Positions 36,501 through 49,188 of a stretch of DNA of 64,000 nucleotides are shown in pieces (the first letter of the stretch is position 1; each line of letters opens with the position of its first letter). The notes beneath the pieces are model-generated. The model searched no databases, was not told the DNA's origin, and was given only the letters and a program-made list of their open reading frames with translations. This DNA comes from Cerrena zonata (Eukaryota; Basidiomycota; Agaricomycetes; Polyporales; Cerrenaceae). A program made the translations under genes and the position numbers. Location: assembly GCA_038087015.1 (NCBI GenBank), contig JASBNA010000022.1:310001-374000 (forward strand). Direction: 5' to 3'.

Positions 36501-39500
36501 AGGCCTCCTCAGCCTTCTGTTCTTAATAGCAATCCGGTAAACTCTGTACGTGATGGTAATTGATGGGGTACCGTAAGGCTCAAAGGCTTCTCTCAACTCC
36601 GACGGAGGTCCTTCTGTTATCCCTTCTTCAAAAGGTGCGCTCTCTCGTTCCGTTGGTGTGTTTTTTTCGTTTCTTGTCTGATTCTAGTTGCGACTGGGAT
36701 TATCCGGACGGCTCCGAAATCTATGCGTACTTTGTATTTTTATCATACGCCGATTTCCCCCTTCTTCTTTTCTTTCTTTCTATGTTTCTGTGTTTCTGTG
36801 TTCTGTGTTCTATGTTCCTGGATTCTCGCTCCAACTCCCCCCATCTGCTAAAGTGTTTAACCCACCTCCTCAAACTCCTATTGGTCCAGGTCTCTTACAC
36901 ATAGTAGCTCTGATCTCTCAAGGTTTAGCAAAAGAACTCCTACTTTTAGAAGAGGAAGCGATCAATACGACATAGTATATTCCATGGTATTCCTTCTCCG
37001 AGAGGCTTCAAACTCCACTCTGTTCCGAACATTCCGAGCCCTCCTTTCTTTTTCTTTTGCTGTTTCTCATTCTTTCTACCCCTGTTCCTGTTCTTACTCG
37101 ACCGCCCATACACCAGGACCTCCATTTGCCCACCTAATCTTCGTATCCCCCCATGCTCCTCCCAATACCCACTCCAACTTATAAACTCGGTTCCTTACCA
37201 TACGTCCCATTCCCCTTCTCCCCGACCCCGACCCCACCACCAACCCAAAAAACCTGTACGCTACTGATCGAATGAACCGCAGCCGATGAATATGCGCCTT
37301 CACTCATGGTCCCCTCCTCCATACACTTCGATAGAACGAAAATAGGCTTTGAATGACATGTTCAGTCATGTCATTTTCAGGAACAGTGTAACTATATAGT
37401 CAATTCAAACTCGTCAAATGATCGTGTTAACGTTGTTTTTCCGAGTTCAAACTTCAAGGGTTCGAAGAACCTTCCTACATGGTTTTTTGGATGGGACTTA
37501 TATAGGTTCTCTGGAGGTTTGTTGAACGACCGGGGACTCCACTGTCGTGTGGTATATGTTCCTAGTCTCGTAAACAGTAACTTGCTCGATCTTTTCATAC
37601 CCTTAGCTTCACCCCAGGTGTCCTTGTTTAGCTTTGTCGTATATCTCCGGCTCCTTTTGTTCAAAGCTGAATCTCCTACCTCAGAAGCTTGGCTCGGAGT
37701 TTCAGCATGGGGTCAGTTTCGATTTGATGCTCGTGTGGGCCATAAATTTAGAGTACTACAACCTGAGAGTGACGTCGGACTTTGCCTTGTAACAGCCTAT
37801 AGTCCCATCAAATCCGACGCCCAATTTCTAAAATGATTCCACCGAGTCCAAGTTTGTTTTCGTTTTTGTTCGCCTCCCCCCACACGGTCGGTGATTGGTT
37901 CCTACCAAGTCCACCTAGAAGATCTGATCCTGATCGTCCGGTTTTCTCCAAGGCTGTGTCATCGCCATATACGAAATCACTGATACCCCAGAAATCATTT
38001 TATATTTTACCCCTTATTTACCCCACACACTGCACGACCCGGGGTAATCTGGCCTATTGGAGGGAGTACGCACGCGTGGAGTCATGGAATCCTTATTGGT
38101 TCGGATGGATGTTTGTGACTTTGGTGTTGCCTGAGTTGGAGTCTCAGTCTCGACTTTTGGGCCTTTGTACGTGTTTTTGTTGGGTCACTTACGCACACGG
38201 TTACTATGGTTTTCGCAGGATTTTTCGGGGCCGATGGTGGATTTTTCTGTTCGGATGGTTTGGGAGCGTTTACATGATTCTATGAACTCAGAGTCAGAGC
38301 TACAAGTGAGTAATTCATTGACTGTAGTCTCAGGCTACTACACCGTTTGTCGGATCACTGGTGCTTACAACCTCGTACGATTCCAATCCTCGGACGTGCA
38401 ATATCGGACTTGAGTCAAAGTAAGCCCCTAGCCATCCGAGTCGATCATGACATGTCGCCACTTACCTCTTTCTGAATCATGCCAAGGCATCCTCCTCATG
38501 TTCATCCACCAGCCGTTACCAGCCGTCGTCCCAGGTTCATAAGCATAACATAAAATATATCACATCTCCCTCCTCCTTTCTTTCCTTTTCTTGACTGGGC
38601 TCCCTTGCTTGAGATGTCGAAAATCAAGATCATGAAAAAATTTCATCCGTGTATCGTCGGCGTCGGCATCTCTTCATCCTCGCGCTGACGATGTCTCCTT
38701 ACTTGGACGATCGGGACGGGAAGACTTCGGCATTATCGGCGTTCTCTGGTACTTGGCAACTAACAAATTTGGTAATTCCAGGCTGTCGAACCAATACGGG
38801 TTCTACCATTCGTCAGATTCGTATATCGACTACTCCTATCACCATCCTGTGCATTTTACGATTACAATCGTTGCTAACTTCCTACAAGCTACGAGCCCTC
38901 TATGTGCTGCGTACACCTCACTCAGCTATTGTAGTGCCTTGATAGTCGTCTGTGGAGTACGCAGCACCAAGAGCTGAAGAGGCATAATCCATAACCCAAC
39001 ACTTGCGTATTTGGTGGTATGGGAGATGAGAAGATGAGAAGATGGGACGGAACTCCCGGAGCGCCACAAATTGTGTAAATTGTTTTCAACGGTGCAGGTT
39101 GTTGGGCCTATGGACCGATCAAGATGTGCGTTTGTTGCTGGTTGCCCTTTCGATCGACTGTGATCAGGTTTTGGTTGCTAGGGTGGCGGAATCGGCGGGT
39201 TTGGACCTACGCCCTAGGAGTCTACTTGTCGGGAGTCATGGATCGCGCCGTCATCTGTGTTGTAATGGTCTATGGGTAAGGAAAATGAAAATATGGTCGC
39301 CACTCAATTCTAGACTGATGGTTTGCTTTTTTGGATAGATGCCAGGGACCGCAGAGGAGCCATATGGGTATTGGGTATTATTGGTCGGGGTTTCCAAGTA
39401 GGTTTACTTCTTAACGCCTCTGAACGTTCTTTTCGGGGATTGATATCAAAGCTTGTTGTCTGTCGCTTCGTCCGAGTCATTGTCCCGAACACTCTAGGTT

Positions 39501-42500
39501 GAACCGTTAGAAGTGGCAAGCAAGGTATTTGCAGCACATTGTCGTCATGTGGGTACCAGTCGACTTTACATCTCCGTACCTTGAAATCTTAACCCTATAA
39601 TTGTTGACCATATGGATTTAGGTTTAGATTTACAAACTTACTCCATCTCTACACCGTCGGGAGCGTGTCTTCACACCTTACGTTTTGGTCGCGTTTTGGT
39701 GAACAATACTCCTCACGATTGTCGAGGAGACCGCTTTGTCTTGAACAGGCTCGACCTTACACCTTCGGACCGCAATTCGGTTAGTAAACCGTTCGTGCTA
39801 TCTTTATGGGTAAAAATCCAGCGTATTTTGGCTATATCTTGATTGGCCGTATGGAAGTAAGTGATTTTTTGAAATGTCTGTCTACGCGAATGGCTTTTCA
39901 TTATGCAGAAGACAAACACCCTAGATACTGATAATCGCTTCATCTAATAATAGGGATGGACCCTAGGAACGTTTAATCATCGACTCGAGCAATACCCTCG
40001 AATCCCATATGGATACCGAGCAATAGATTTGAAACGGTACCGTAACCTTTTCTCCCGCTTCCTAATATAGACATTCTTCGATGTTGCAGTCCTTCATCTC
40101 ACACCGAACGTCCTCTGATGTAGATATTAATCTCGCAGAAAGTCCGGAGCAGAATACGTACACCTTCGTGTTTCTGAAATCCAATTGGATAATGGGGACA
40201 AATTGTCTCGGCCCACACCCTGCGATCCCTCGCTCTACTTACGGTTATGGTTCGTACCTCGGAGTAGGGTTCCGTTACCTTTGTGAAAGTGCTCAGCTAA
40301 GCTTTGACTTTCGAATCGGTTCATGTGCAACACCATCTAGCTTGACTCGATTCTCACATTCCACCACAAGAAGTCTTCCTAGGCACAAGGCAGGCTTACA
40401 CATATCATCCGCTTTTGCTTGTTAAACTTTGGGTGCTCTTTTTTAGGCTCTTGAACCATAAGGTCGCTCAGCCACAAAAATATCTTTCACCTTCTCTAAA
40501 GGCGCAATCAGCAATGACGGATGGTTTAGATAGACGGAGGTGAGGATCTGAACCAGATAATCGCAGGGTACTTCTTTTGGATATCTAACTTTCTAACTCC
40601 ATCGAGTCGTTTGCTTGGGGGCCACATGGGTTTACGTTACGGACGGATACATGGTTTCAAGGTACTATCTGGACGGGCTTCTTTAGGAGATAAGATACGA
40701 TAGGCGTTCGAAAACGAATCTCCGTAAGTCGTTACTCGGTTTACCTTTGCCATTACCCCAGTATTATCGTCGAAAGCATCATACCAAGAAGAGAAGCCGA
40801 ATCAACATGAGGCAGAATGCCAAACCTATCTCGAGGAATTACCGCCAACAATAGTTCGACACCGCCGCCGGCGAGAACGGCATATTCTAGTCCAACTCCA
40901 TCCCTACGTCAAACCATCACACCTCAAGTTCTTATTTCAATTTCTCGAAAGGTAATCGGTAGCGCTCTCTGGTATGACAATTGACAGATCTCGCCACTTT
41001 CTACTACCACTTCTCACCTTGCGCCATAAAGCTACCGTAAATGCGCTCTAAACGTGTATAACCCGATCACTAACCGGGAAATGTCAGTGCAATTCGGAGA
41101 CTCTTCCATACTCTGCAAGTATGTGAATTTGACTGCCATTGCCGCAGTAGCAATCCCTTTGCCTCGTTGTTCTCCAGATGTCTTGGTCTCGGAGATTATT
41201 TCTCGAGCGGAGTAATTTGGTCTCCGACTACCTGACTACTGAACCCTGAACCCTTGTAATCTGAGAATATTATGAACGCTTACCGAGAACTGCGTGCGCC
41301 AGACGCCTGGAGTTGTTGGCAAACTGTAATATCACCGTATATCCAGGTCGGTCCTCCAGACATTCAGGTACTCATCGCAACTATCACAATGACTCTAGCT
41401 GTGCTCGCCTATGTCGATCTACCCTGACAAGTTTCGTCGACGCTGCACCGAACATATGCCTAATATCGACAACGACCAAGGTACATTACTATTCTGACAG
41501 CGTCTTATAGATGTTGACTGTTCCTCTACCTTACAGGCTTCTATTTCCCAATAGAAACACCGTCGACTAGTGTCTCGCTCAACACTTGAGCCCTGGACCT
41601 GTCTGGGATCTGTTCTGCCAGACCTTGACAGACACATGTCAATGCATAGTACGTGCTTCTCCACTGTTTCATCAGTATGGCCTCAGACTTACTTCTTCTG
41701 CATTCTGCAGCCCAAACATACCGCTGAAGACTGGAAATGGCAATTATGTATATCTCCTTGCCTTAAAGTCCGGGCAACATAACTACTCTTCGGCTAATGG
41801 TGCCGGGATTCAAAGCGCTGGATCTTTCAAACGCATGCCCGTGCGAGCATCAGAGAAATCAGAGAACCTCCACATATTCCTTTCTGAAGTTCGTATCGGA
41901 TCATAGCCTCCTTCCCCATTCTGCAATTCGACCTTAGCTCTCTTCCTTCCAACACGCTCAATGTGATGCAACTATCCCAACTTCGTGATAACGCACGGCT
42001 TGACGAACGATATGACGACTCTAGGTGGAACATCCAACGTGATTTTCATCTAAAAGGCCATGCGAGATAGAGTTGCGCGCCTCCAAGTCTATTTTAGTTC
42101 CTCGAGGGAAGCTGTATGAATAACGAACATCGATCTCTTCCAATCGTTGTACGATCAATATTCTTGTTCTCATACGTATAACTGACGCAACAAGTTCTGT
42201 ATTGTACTTTTCAAGGTCGAGATCCTGTGTTTGGTCTCACGAGTGTATTCTAGCTCTATCGATAGTCGCTGGAACAAACATAGAGCATACGTCATTGAGG
42301 AGAGCTGCCAAGCTTTCGCCTTCGGACTGTGTTTTCGCCGTGTTCCTCAAAATTGGTGACTGACATGCTGGAAACGGTTGAAGACGTGTTGACCTTGGCT
42401 GGGGAGCTGGGTCAGCCCTGATCACCACGCTTCACTCGTTCCTTGCGTGTCGGTCTGTTTGTTTTGGTGAGTCACACTACCTTAATGTCTATATTCATCA

Positions 42501-45500
42501 GCTATGCTCCTCTCACTCTAAACTTCGGTAATACCCTGTCAGGTGATAGCATTTTGCCTCTCTGTTGTTCTTGGTACAACACAAGCCTCCCGTAAGTCAA
42601 TTGATACATAGCTTTGATGCTTGTTCTTGATCCTCCAACAAATACTCACCTTTTTGTTTCTATCATTTCCTTGGATAATCTCACATGTGCCTTGGTTCGG
42701 CGTCGGGTTCGTATCCGCTTCCTCTACTTCCGATCGAAGGAAGCTTTGAAGTGCCCGCAATTCAGTTTTTTCTACGACTTCCGTTTGCAGTGGGCGGTCT
42801 GGCTTTCTACCGAATACAAGGTCCGATTCCAACTTTGTTTACATTGCATACATCAATGGACTACGAAATTCTCATGAGATTGAGTATCTGTACTCAGAAA
42901 CTAGAAGCCTCTTCGAAAACGGACTACCGACGACCGTGCACCCTCATGTTCGTCCCTAGCGAAGCATGCGCACTTCGATTGATTAGAACTCTAATATATC
43001 CCCAATGGATGATCGCGAGCGACTTTGTCTTGTGATGGACTTACTTTGGCTTCAAGAGCAATGATAGCACCGATAGACCTTCCCAACCATCCTCGCTCAT
43101 ATCGTCTCAAGCAACAAGCTTGTGGTTCATTGATAAAGAACGCTGCAATTGGTTAGCCTCCTCAGAGTACGGCAAAGACCACACGTCTCTCAACAGAATT
43201 TCTACGTCCTCAGCCGTGCATCTCCATACAGGCCCGAGTCACAAACCAGCGTGCGAGTTGACGACCGAGCCAAAACCCCACGCATCCATTATAAGTATTT
43301 GATGATCCTGTCGAGCGGAAACTTTGAACCATGTAAGTAGACAAGGATGGTAATTATTTGCGAGTTTTGACAGTCACCGAGTTTTCTGCACGGTATCTCC
43401 TAATAGATGACCCTCGACTGCGGTGCTCATCCATGCCAAGCTAGTTGACCTTTGATGTCGAGGATCAGGCCAGAACATCTATTTTGGAAAGCGGATTATG
43501 CCGTACCAACGCGGACTTTCCTAAAATGCGGAGGTTGTTTTTTGAGCTATGTGAGTGCGGAGCTGAATTTGCATGTGTCGCGTAAAAATGAGCGGAGCCG
43601 AGGTGCTACAGACTGTGGCGCCAAGGGCGAAGATGAGGCCCATCGGTTCCAAATACCGATGCTGAGGAGGTGTCAAGAACAAGAAAGATCGTACCGGAGG
43701 ATGACTGCGACGAAGTACCGCGATGCGTACCGAACGATCCGGAGAACAGCCTGTGTGAAGGTGAGATACAGTTTTGGTTGTTCAGCGAGCATGTGGAGTG
43801 GCGACCAAAGACATGATAGACTCCGACTAGATGAACAAGAGTTAACCCTGTACTTGTTGGAGTTTGAACTATAATCGTAACTTGGATCGAGAGTTTTGTC
43901 ATTTGGGCATAAGCGGAGAGACGAGCGGATTGCAATGCAAGTGCCCACTTCCTGAGGTATCCGCATACCAGAGTGTCGGGACATGCAAGGTGGAATTGAA
44001 GAGAACCATCCAGGTTGTGGGTTCCATGGTGCGAAGGCTAGAAGGGATTGCTGGGCGATTTCAAGACTCGGTGTGAAGTGTGACACCACTACTTCTTGCC
44101 AAGCGTCCGAAGTGTATAGAATAGAGAAACAGCGAGGACACACGTTACAATGATGTTGGCGGAGATAACATCAACAATATGATACTTATGAGCATACGTG
44201 ACCATAATACGTTTCACAAGATAGGTTAGTAGAATGAGTCCTCTCGTGAACGACAAAAGAAAGAGCTGCCCAACAAGTAGGGTGATACTATATTACTGCC
44301 TATGCACACAGTCATCAAATTTCATGTTCTTCTTCAGGCTTCGCATATGGCGTTTCCCGAGGAGGCACGCCATCGCAATCCTGTGGATGGAGAAAAACGA
44401 TAAACCCGGGTATATGCGGGCTCTAGCGAGGGCAACATTCAAATATCACATCCAAAAAGTCTGTAGACTTGGAACTCCGTGAGTCCTGTAGTTTGAACCA
44501 TGAATGTAGCAAGCAGTATACATAGAATAGTTTCACATACCGAATGTCGATCGTCAGCGCGTCATCCATCGTGGGCTTTCCACAACAAAGTTACAAGTAC
44601 AGGCTGTGGCAAATATGATGTCACTGATGGTGGTTCAAAAATACAAAGGTTATATTGTCCAAAAGAGGGTAGGTGAGTGAAACGTCCAGGATATACAGAC
44701 GAATATAGTAGCTTCATCATACCTTATTTGATCAATTGCTACCGGTCAACGAGCTAAAGATATTCGACACCGGGGCATCTTTCTAGCTATGCCGAGTATT
44801 GTCCATATGTCTCGAGACGAAAGTAAGGTTGGTTGTGTGTTGTTATCATCAGACAAACCAAACGGAGCATTGCGGCAGACCGCGTGTTTGCACCCGCACG
44901 AGGATTGCTTGACGCTAGATCTACCTTTGTCGTGTCGAGTGGCGGATAGTAGCCACATGCATATGCTCCCTTCAGTTTCGAGAAGGGTACAGGTTACGTG
45001 TATGCGATGGTTTGCAATGCGGGGAGTGTGGGGTATAGATGTTGGATCTTCAGAAAGAAGGTGCAGAATGTAAGGAGAGGATGATTCGTCTGATGAACCA
45101 CGTAGGATCGTAGAAGTTGGAGGAACGACATCTCCGGACCGTTGTTCCTGTAATCGAGAGTGAAGGAATTCACTAGAAGGATATGATCGTTTACTGGGAG
45201 TTAGAGCTGGCAACACTGAAGAGCGTAGCAGCAAGCAGTCATGTGTGAAATGGTCAACATGAAGAGACCAGATTTTGATACAGCGAGGTATCTCTAGCCA
45301 TCCGACCATCATGAGGGACATCCAAAGAATAGACGGATTGGGAGTAAGTAGTTCGGAGTGGTAGGTTGGTGCAAAGAGTCAATGTATAAGAGATACCCCC
45401 TCCATATATATATACAAGAAGTACATAGCTATCGGGTGGAACGAACGAATGACGTTGATTCAGTCATCTGCTCGGCAGCTCTGTGGAACAAGAGGGTGCC

Positions 45501-46463
45501 ATAGGTCAGGTTGGTCAGCTAAGGCTTCGAGTGTGGAGTGATATATCTACAGTGCTCGACAATGGTCGGTCACGATGCGGTGTATATATCAGCATCTACG
45601 ATTATCGCATCTTTTCAACTTGTCACAAGACATGTATGAAGTACTTACATTGATCACAGTAGTTGCCATCGCATCAAAACTCGAAAATGTTCCTTGCGAG
45701 AAGTATACGTCGAGCCATAGGCTGAGTCAAGAGCGTTCCAGAAGACTAACAATGAGTATATCATGTTCTAAGCATATCTGTACCAACGAGAATTCACCTT
45801 TCAGAATTTCTTATTACTGGCATGAAAGATACGCGAGTCTTGATAGTAGTAGTGTGTATAGGATGTACATAAATAACCTTGGAGATAAAGGTTCAAACAT
45901 CCAGGGTAGCTGATATGACGGTTGAGCCTCGACTTGGAGTTTCGGTGACCTTCGAGTCAAGAACTCGAAATTGAGCCGATTCAAAGGCCTTTGCCTTTTT
46001 TAGAATCTGATTACATCATACTATAATCATAGCATTCCTGCTCGGGTAGGTCGACGCAGGCTTAAACTTTTCTTTCTCGAACTAATGAACATCCGTATCT
46101 TCATGTTTACTCAAGCACAGCCAATCGCGTCGTGTAAATCAACGATCATGAGCTATAGCGCGACGAATTCAACTTTGGGATACTTAAGCTCGATCGTAGC
46201 CGCGATGTTACGTTTGCAGAGTTGGCGAGATTCATTCTGTAGGAGTTAGTGAAGCAGCGGCAGCTCCGTACATATAGGACTTGTTGTATTCTCTATACCA
46301 CGACGGCTGTAGTGAGGCACAAATCGTCTCATTATTCGTCTACGATTCTCCAAGTCTGAACGTTGAACATTATTGACTACGTGTTAAGATTGCCTGAGCT
46401 GCAATGAAGGAACCGAAGGAGGCAAGCGTAGGTGACCATACTAGCTATATCTGTATGAATCAC
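33504..46463. other. 13 kb gene-poor region, strand-asymmetric at its left end
   Basis: I cannot support any gene here. At 33.7-36.2 kb the plus strand is strongly pyrimidine-rich. A TATATATTA-like sequence near 33660-33670 could be the bHLH gene's core promoter on the minus strand. A CTAT microsatellite sits at about 35766-35786. Frames of 100-190 codons exist (for example 42685-43035 plus, 44746-45321 minus), but they lack domains or consistent splicing. On the minus strand near 44.1-44.7 kb there are hydrophobic fragments (TISDIIFATACTCNFVV; DVISANIIVTCVLAVSLF) reminiscent of a decayed multi-pass membrane protein. Confidence 0.4.
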
Positions 46464-46560
46464 TACCTCGTAGGTTGTCCTGAGCTCCTCGACCTAGTTA
46501 TAGAAGAGCTTTGGAAACACGTAACCGATGAGTTTGTCAAGGAGTTTGTACATGCTTGGA
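46464..46560 (+). pseudogene. Small F-box relic
   Basis: The frame reads CPELLDLVIEELWKHVTDE, matching the type-B F-box start (PPELLGLIMEELWNRTTDE). Nothing recognisable of the type-B gene precedes or follows it; about 26 bases later a tRNA gene begins. It is probably a fragment of a dispersed type-B copy. Confidence 0.6.
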
Positions 46561-46586
46561 ATGGTGCCTTGTACGGAACAATAGCA

Positions 46587-46673
46587 TCGGATATGGTGTA
46601 GTGGCTAACATTATCGCCTCTCAAAAGGATTCTCTTGAACGCGATAGCCCGGGGTTCAATTCCCCGTATCCGA
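46587..46673 (+). tRNA. trnE(CTC): tRNA-Glu (anticodon CTC) with 16-base intron
   Basis: The cloverleaf is complete. The acceptor TCGGATA (46587-46593) pairs with TATCCGA (46667-46673). The D arm reads GTGTAGTGGCTAACAT. The anticodon stem ATCGC (46613-46617) pairs with GCGAT (46641-46645). The T arm is CGGGG-TTCAATT-CCCCG. The anticodon CTC is at 46620-46622. A 16-base intron at 46624-46639 begins one base 3' of the anticodon, at the canonical tRNA intron site. GTGTAGTGGCTAACAT and the CTCTCA loop are typical of eukaryotic tRNA-Glu. Confidence 0.93.
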
Positions 46674-47037
46674 ATATTTTTCTTCATTAAACTCACGATA
46701 CCCGTTCGATTTTTAATGCATAGTGCTATGCACAGTCTTTATATTGTGTAACAGAGGTCCCTCTGAAGACAGTTAGTACTGTTGTTCCACCTTATTCATG
46801 GAAGGTGGTGCTATCTTATATAACCGTTGAACGTTTTCAGACCGTGGAAATAGCAGGAATAATGGCTCGATTAATTCAGGTGAGTGAATATGGTACTGTA
46901 CAACACATCATGCATCATGTACAACAAGCCGTGAAAACAATTATTAATGCGAGAAGAAAAGAGAAATCCATCCGATGTGAAAAAATGCCCTAGAAATACG
47001 TAGCGACGTTATCCAAAAAAACACGCGTCCTTTTCGT
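46674..47037. other. Intergenic, 3' flanks
   Basis: About 360 bases between the tRNA gene and the end of the fungalysin gene. The run of T right after the tRNA (ATATTTTTCTT at 46674 onward) can serve as an RNA polymerase III terminator. Nothing else is seen. Confidence 0.5.
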
Positions 47038-49188
47038 TTAGCATCCAGAAGGAAGGGTGGTGCTATCAACGTGGTTGGTAGCACCGACACCGAGACCGCG
47101 GCTGGCGAATGCCTTCCAGAGAGTGCACTTGTTGGCACCAGCGTACCTGTTGACGTCAGCCTGGATCCAGGCGTCACGACCAGTAGGGAGGGTAGGGTTG
47201 CAAGGTTGGAGGGCAAGGGCGTCGAGGAAGAGATGGAGGAAGACAGCGTTACCGGCAGTGCTCCTGAAAAGAACGCGTTAGTTCATATAGTACAACAAGA
47301 TGCGCAAAAGACGTACGTAGGGTCAGTCTTGGCGGTAGCAGAGAAACCGTGGGCGGTGACGAGAGAAGCGTAGACGTTGTGCAAGATATTGGCCCAAACT
47401 TCACCAATGTCGTGGACCTCGTTGAGGGTACGGATGGAGGAGTAACGAAGAGGGTTGGTAGATGCGCTGGTAGAGTAAGGGTGGGTACGGATACCAGCGC
47501 TGTCGGCGATGACATATTGACCCAAGAAGAAGTCAGGCACGGAGGAGCTCTTCTGCTCAGTCCATTCAGCCATGGCATCGGACCAGCCCTCACCCATACC
47601 ACCGGCTTCGGTGGTTTGGAGACAACGGCCAGTTCCACCACCGGTCATACGGTTGGTAATACCGTGAGTGTTCTAAAGTAGATATGGAGGTAAGAAAGTA
47701 CCCCAGTTCATTGAGTAATAATACGTACCTCGTGAACGATGATGTCGTTCTCAAGGGCACCGTCCCTCTGAGGGCTAGTAAGATCCCAGAGGAACATTCT
47801 CATAGCTCCGCTTTGACCATCAGGAGGAGTGGAGAAGTCGGCATTGTCGGTACCAGCGCTGTCCTGGACACTGACAGTAACACGATCGGCGCCCTTTCCA
47901 CCCTTTCCGAAGTTGTTGACCTGGAAGTTGAAAGTAGACTCGGTGAAACCGTATCTGTAGGCAATGTCGTGGACAGAGTTGACGATGTAGAAGGCATTCA
48001 CTTTGGCCGCGGCAAGGTTAGCTGCGGTCGTTGGAGCAGAGCCAGGGCTCTGGGTGTAGATGAACTGGCCAGAGGCTGATTGTGCAGCAGTAGCAGTGGT
48101 GGCGCCCTTGTAAGCGACGACATTGTTACCGCTAGATGATAGTATATGTCAGATAAATCGCAAGAAAACATATGGGTACGACTTACGCAGTGGTAGTGGT
48201 GGTGGTGGTTCCATCAGAGTGCCAGCCTTGGGGAGAGGCAATGGTATCCTGGGGATCGGTCAAGTTCTCGAAGCCCTCGGTCAAGGCCTGTTTCGTGATA
48301 GGGAGAACACGGTACTGGTAGAAGAAATCAAGTCAGCCATGCCTACTTCCCCTACAGCTGTGTAGCATAAGACTTACAGTGGCCTTAGCAACGAAATCGG
48401 TGACAGAGATGACGTCCGCAGTGTGGGCATCGACGAAGGCTTCGTACCAGGTGTTGGCCTCATCATTGCGCACTTGGAAGACGTGGGCAAGCTTGAGGGA
48501 GCCGTCCTGTTGAGCAACGTACTCGACGGTGGGTTCGGGGAACTCATCAGCCACGAACTTGCCGTTCAAGGCCTCTTCACCGGCCTTGATAGCATCCTCA
48601 ACGGAGACGGTAGCCTCAGAGGTCTTGGCTGTGGAGAAAGAAACGTTAACATCGTTCTATGATGTTGAAGTTGTTGAAATGCCTTACCACTTCTGGCCTT
48701 GACGAAAGAGTTACCGAAGGCGACAACTTTGTTCTCGGAATTGAAAGCAATGTTAGCAACAGCATTGGCAACGGGGATGCCGTTGACTTTCTGTTGGACA
48801 TAGGCATGGCTAACACCGTCGATGGAGCTGGTGGAACGAATGTGAACGTTGTCATCGGTCACACCGAGCTTCTCGGAAATGAAGGCGACGGTAGCATCCT
48901 CGACGGTAGCGTCGGCACGCTTAGACAAAGCGTGGTCAACACCAGCACCGAAAGTCTATTCATGAGATACGTGAGTTTAGAACGATTGATAAGTTACAGT
49001 GATGTCAAAGTACACACCTCGTAAGAAGACTCGGGGTGGAAGGTCTCGATCTGGAGGCCCCTACCAACGTGACGCACACGATGAGTGGTGTGCTTGGCAT
49101 CAGGGGCGAAAGGAACAGCAAGGGTCGCTGTGGTCGCGTAAAGGACCGCGAGGAGGACTGAAGCAAAGAACTTGTTGAAGGCAGCCAT
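47038..49188 (-). CDS. Secreted fungalysin metallopeptidase (M36, 7 exons, 600 aa)
   Basis: Extracellular zinc endopeptidase made as a preproenzyme. Inferred exons are 49188-49018, 48955-48688, 48628-48378, 48314-48187, 48131-47729, 47672-47317 and 47263-47038; all phases agree and give 600 residues. The start MAAFNKFFASVLLAV is a signal peptide. The propeptide has a fungalysin/thermolysin (FTP) segment (VQQKVNGIPVANAVANIAF). The mature domain includes YRVLPIT with ASPQGWH. The zinc motif HENTH lies at 406-410, created by splicing between exons 5 and 6, followed by GITNRMTGG. GMGEGWSD at 432-439 supplies the third ligand, Glu435. The C-terminus has LQPCNPT and FASRGLGVGA, typical of M36. A run of Thr codons follows WHSDG. 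The gene looks intact and active. A TATA box lies about 108 bases upstream. Confidence 0.95.

Noticed and set aside
44100..44700. Membrane protein of the DUF6534 type on the minus strand
   Set aside because: Hydrophobic fragments such as TISDIIFATACTCNFVV are suggestive, but frames are broken by stops and the flanking motifs do not line up; at best a remnant.
44746..45321. 191-codon minus-strand frame as a gene
   Set aside because: Longest frame in the desert but with no recognisable domain, odd composition and no supporting splice signals.
48187..48210. GTG trinucleotide repeat as a microsatellite locus
   Set aside because: It is the antisense of a Thr-codon run inside the in-phase fungalysin exon 4, so it is coding.
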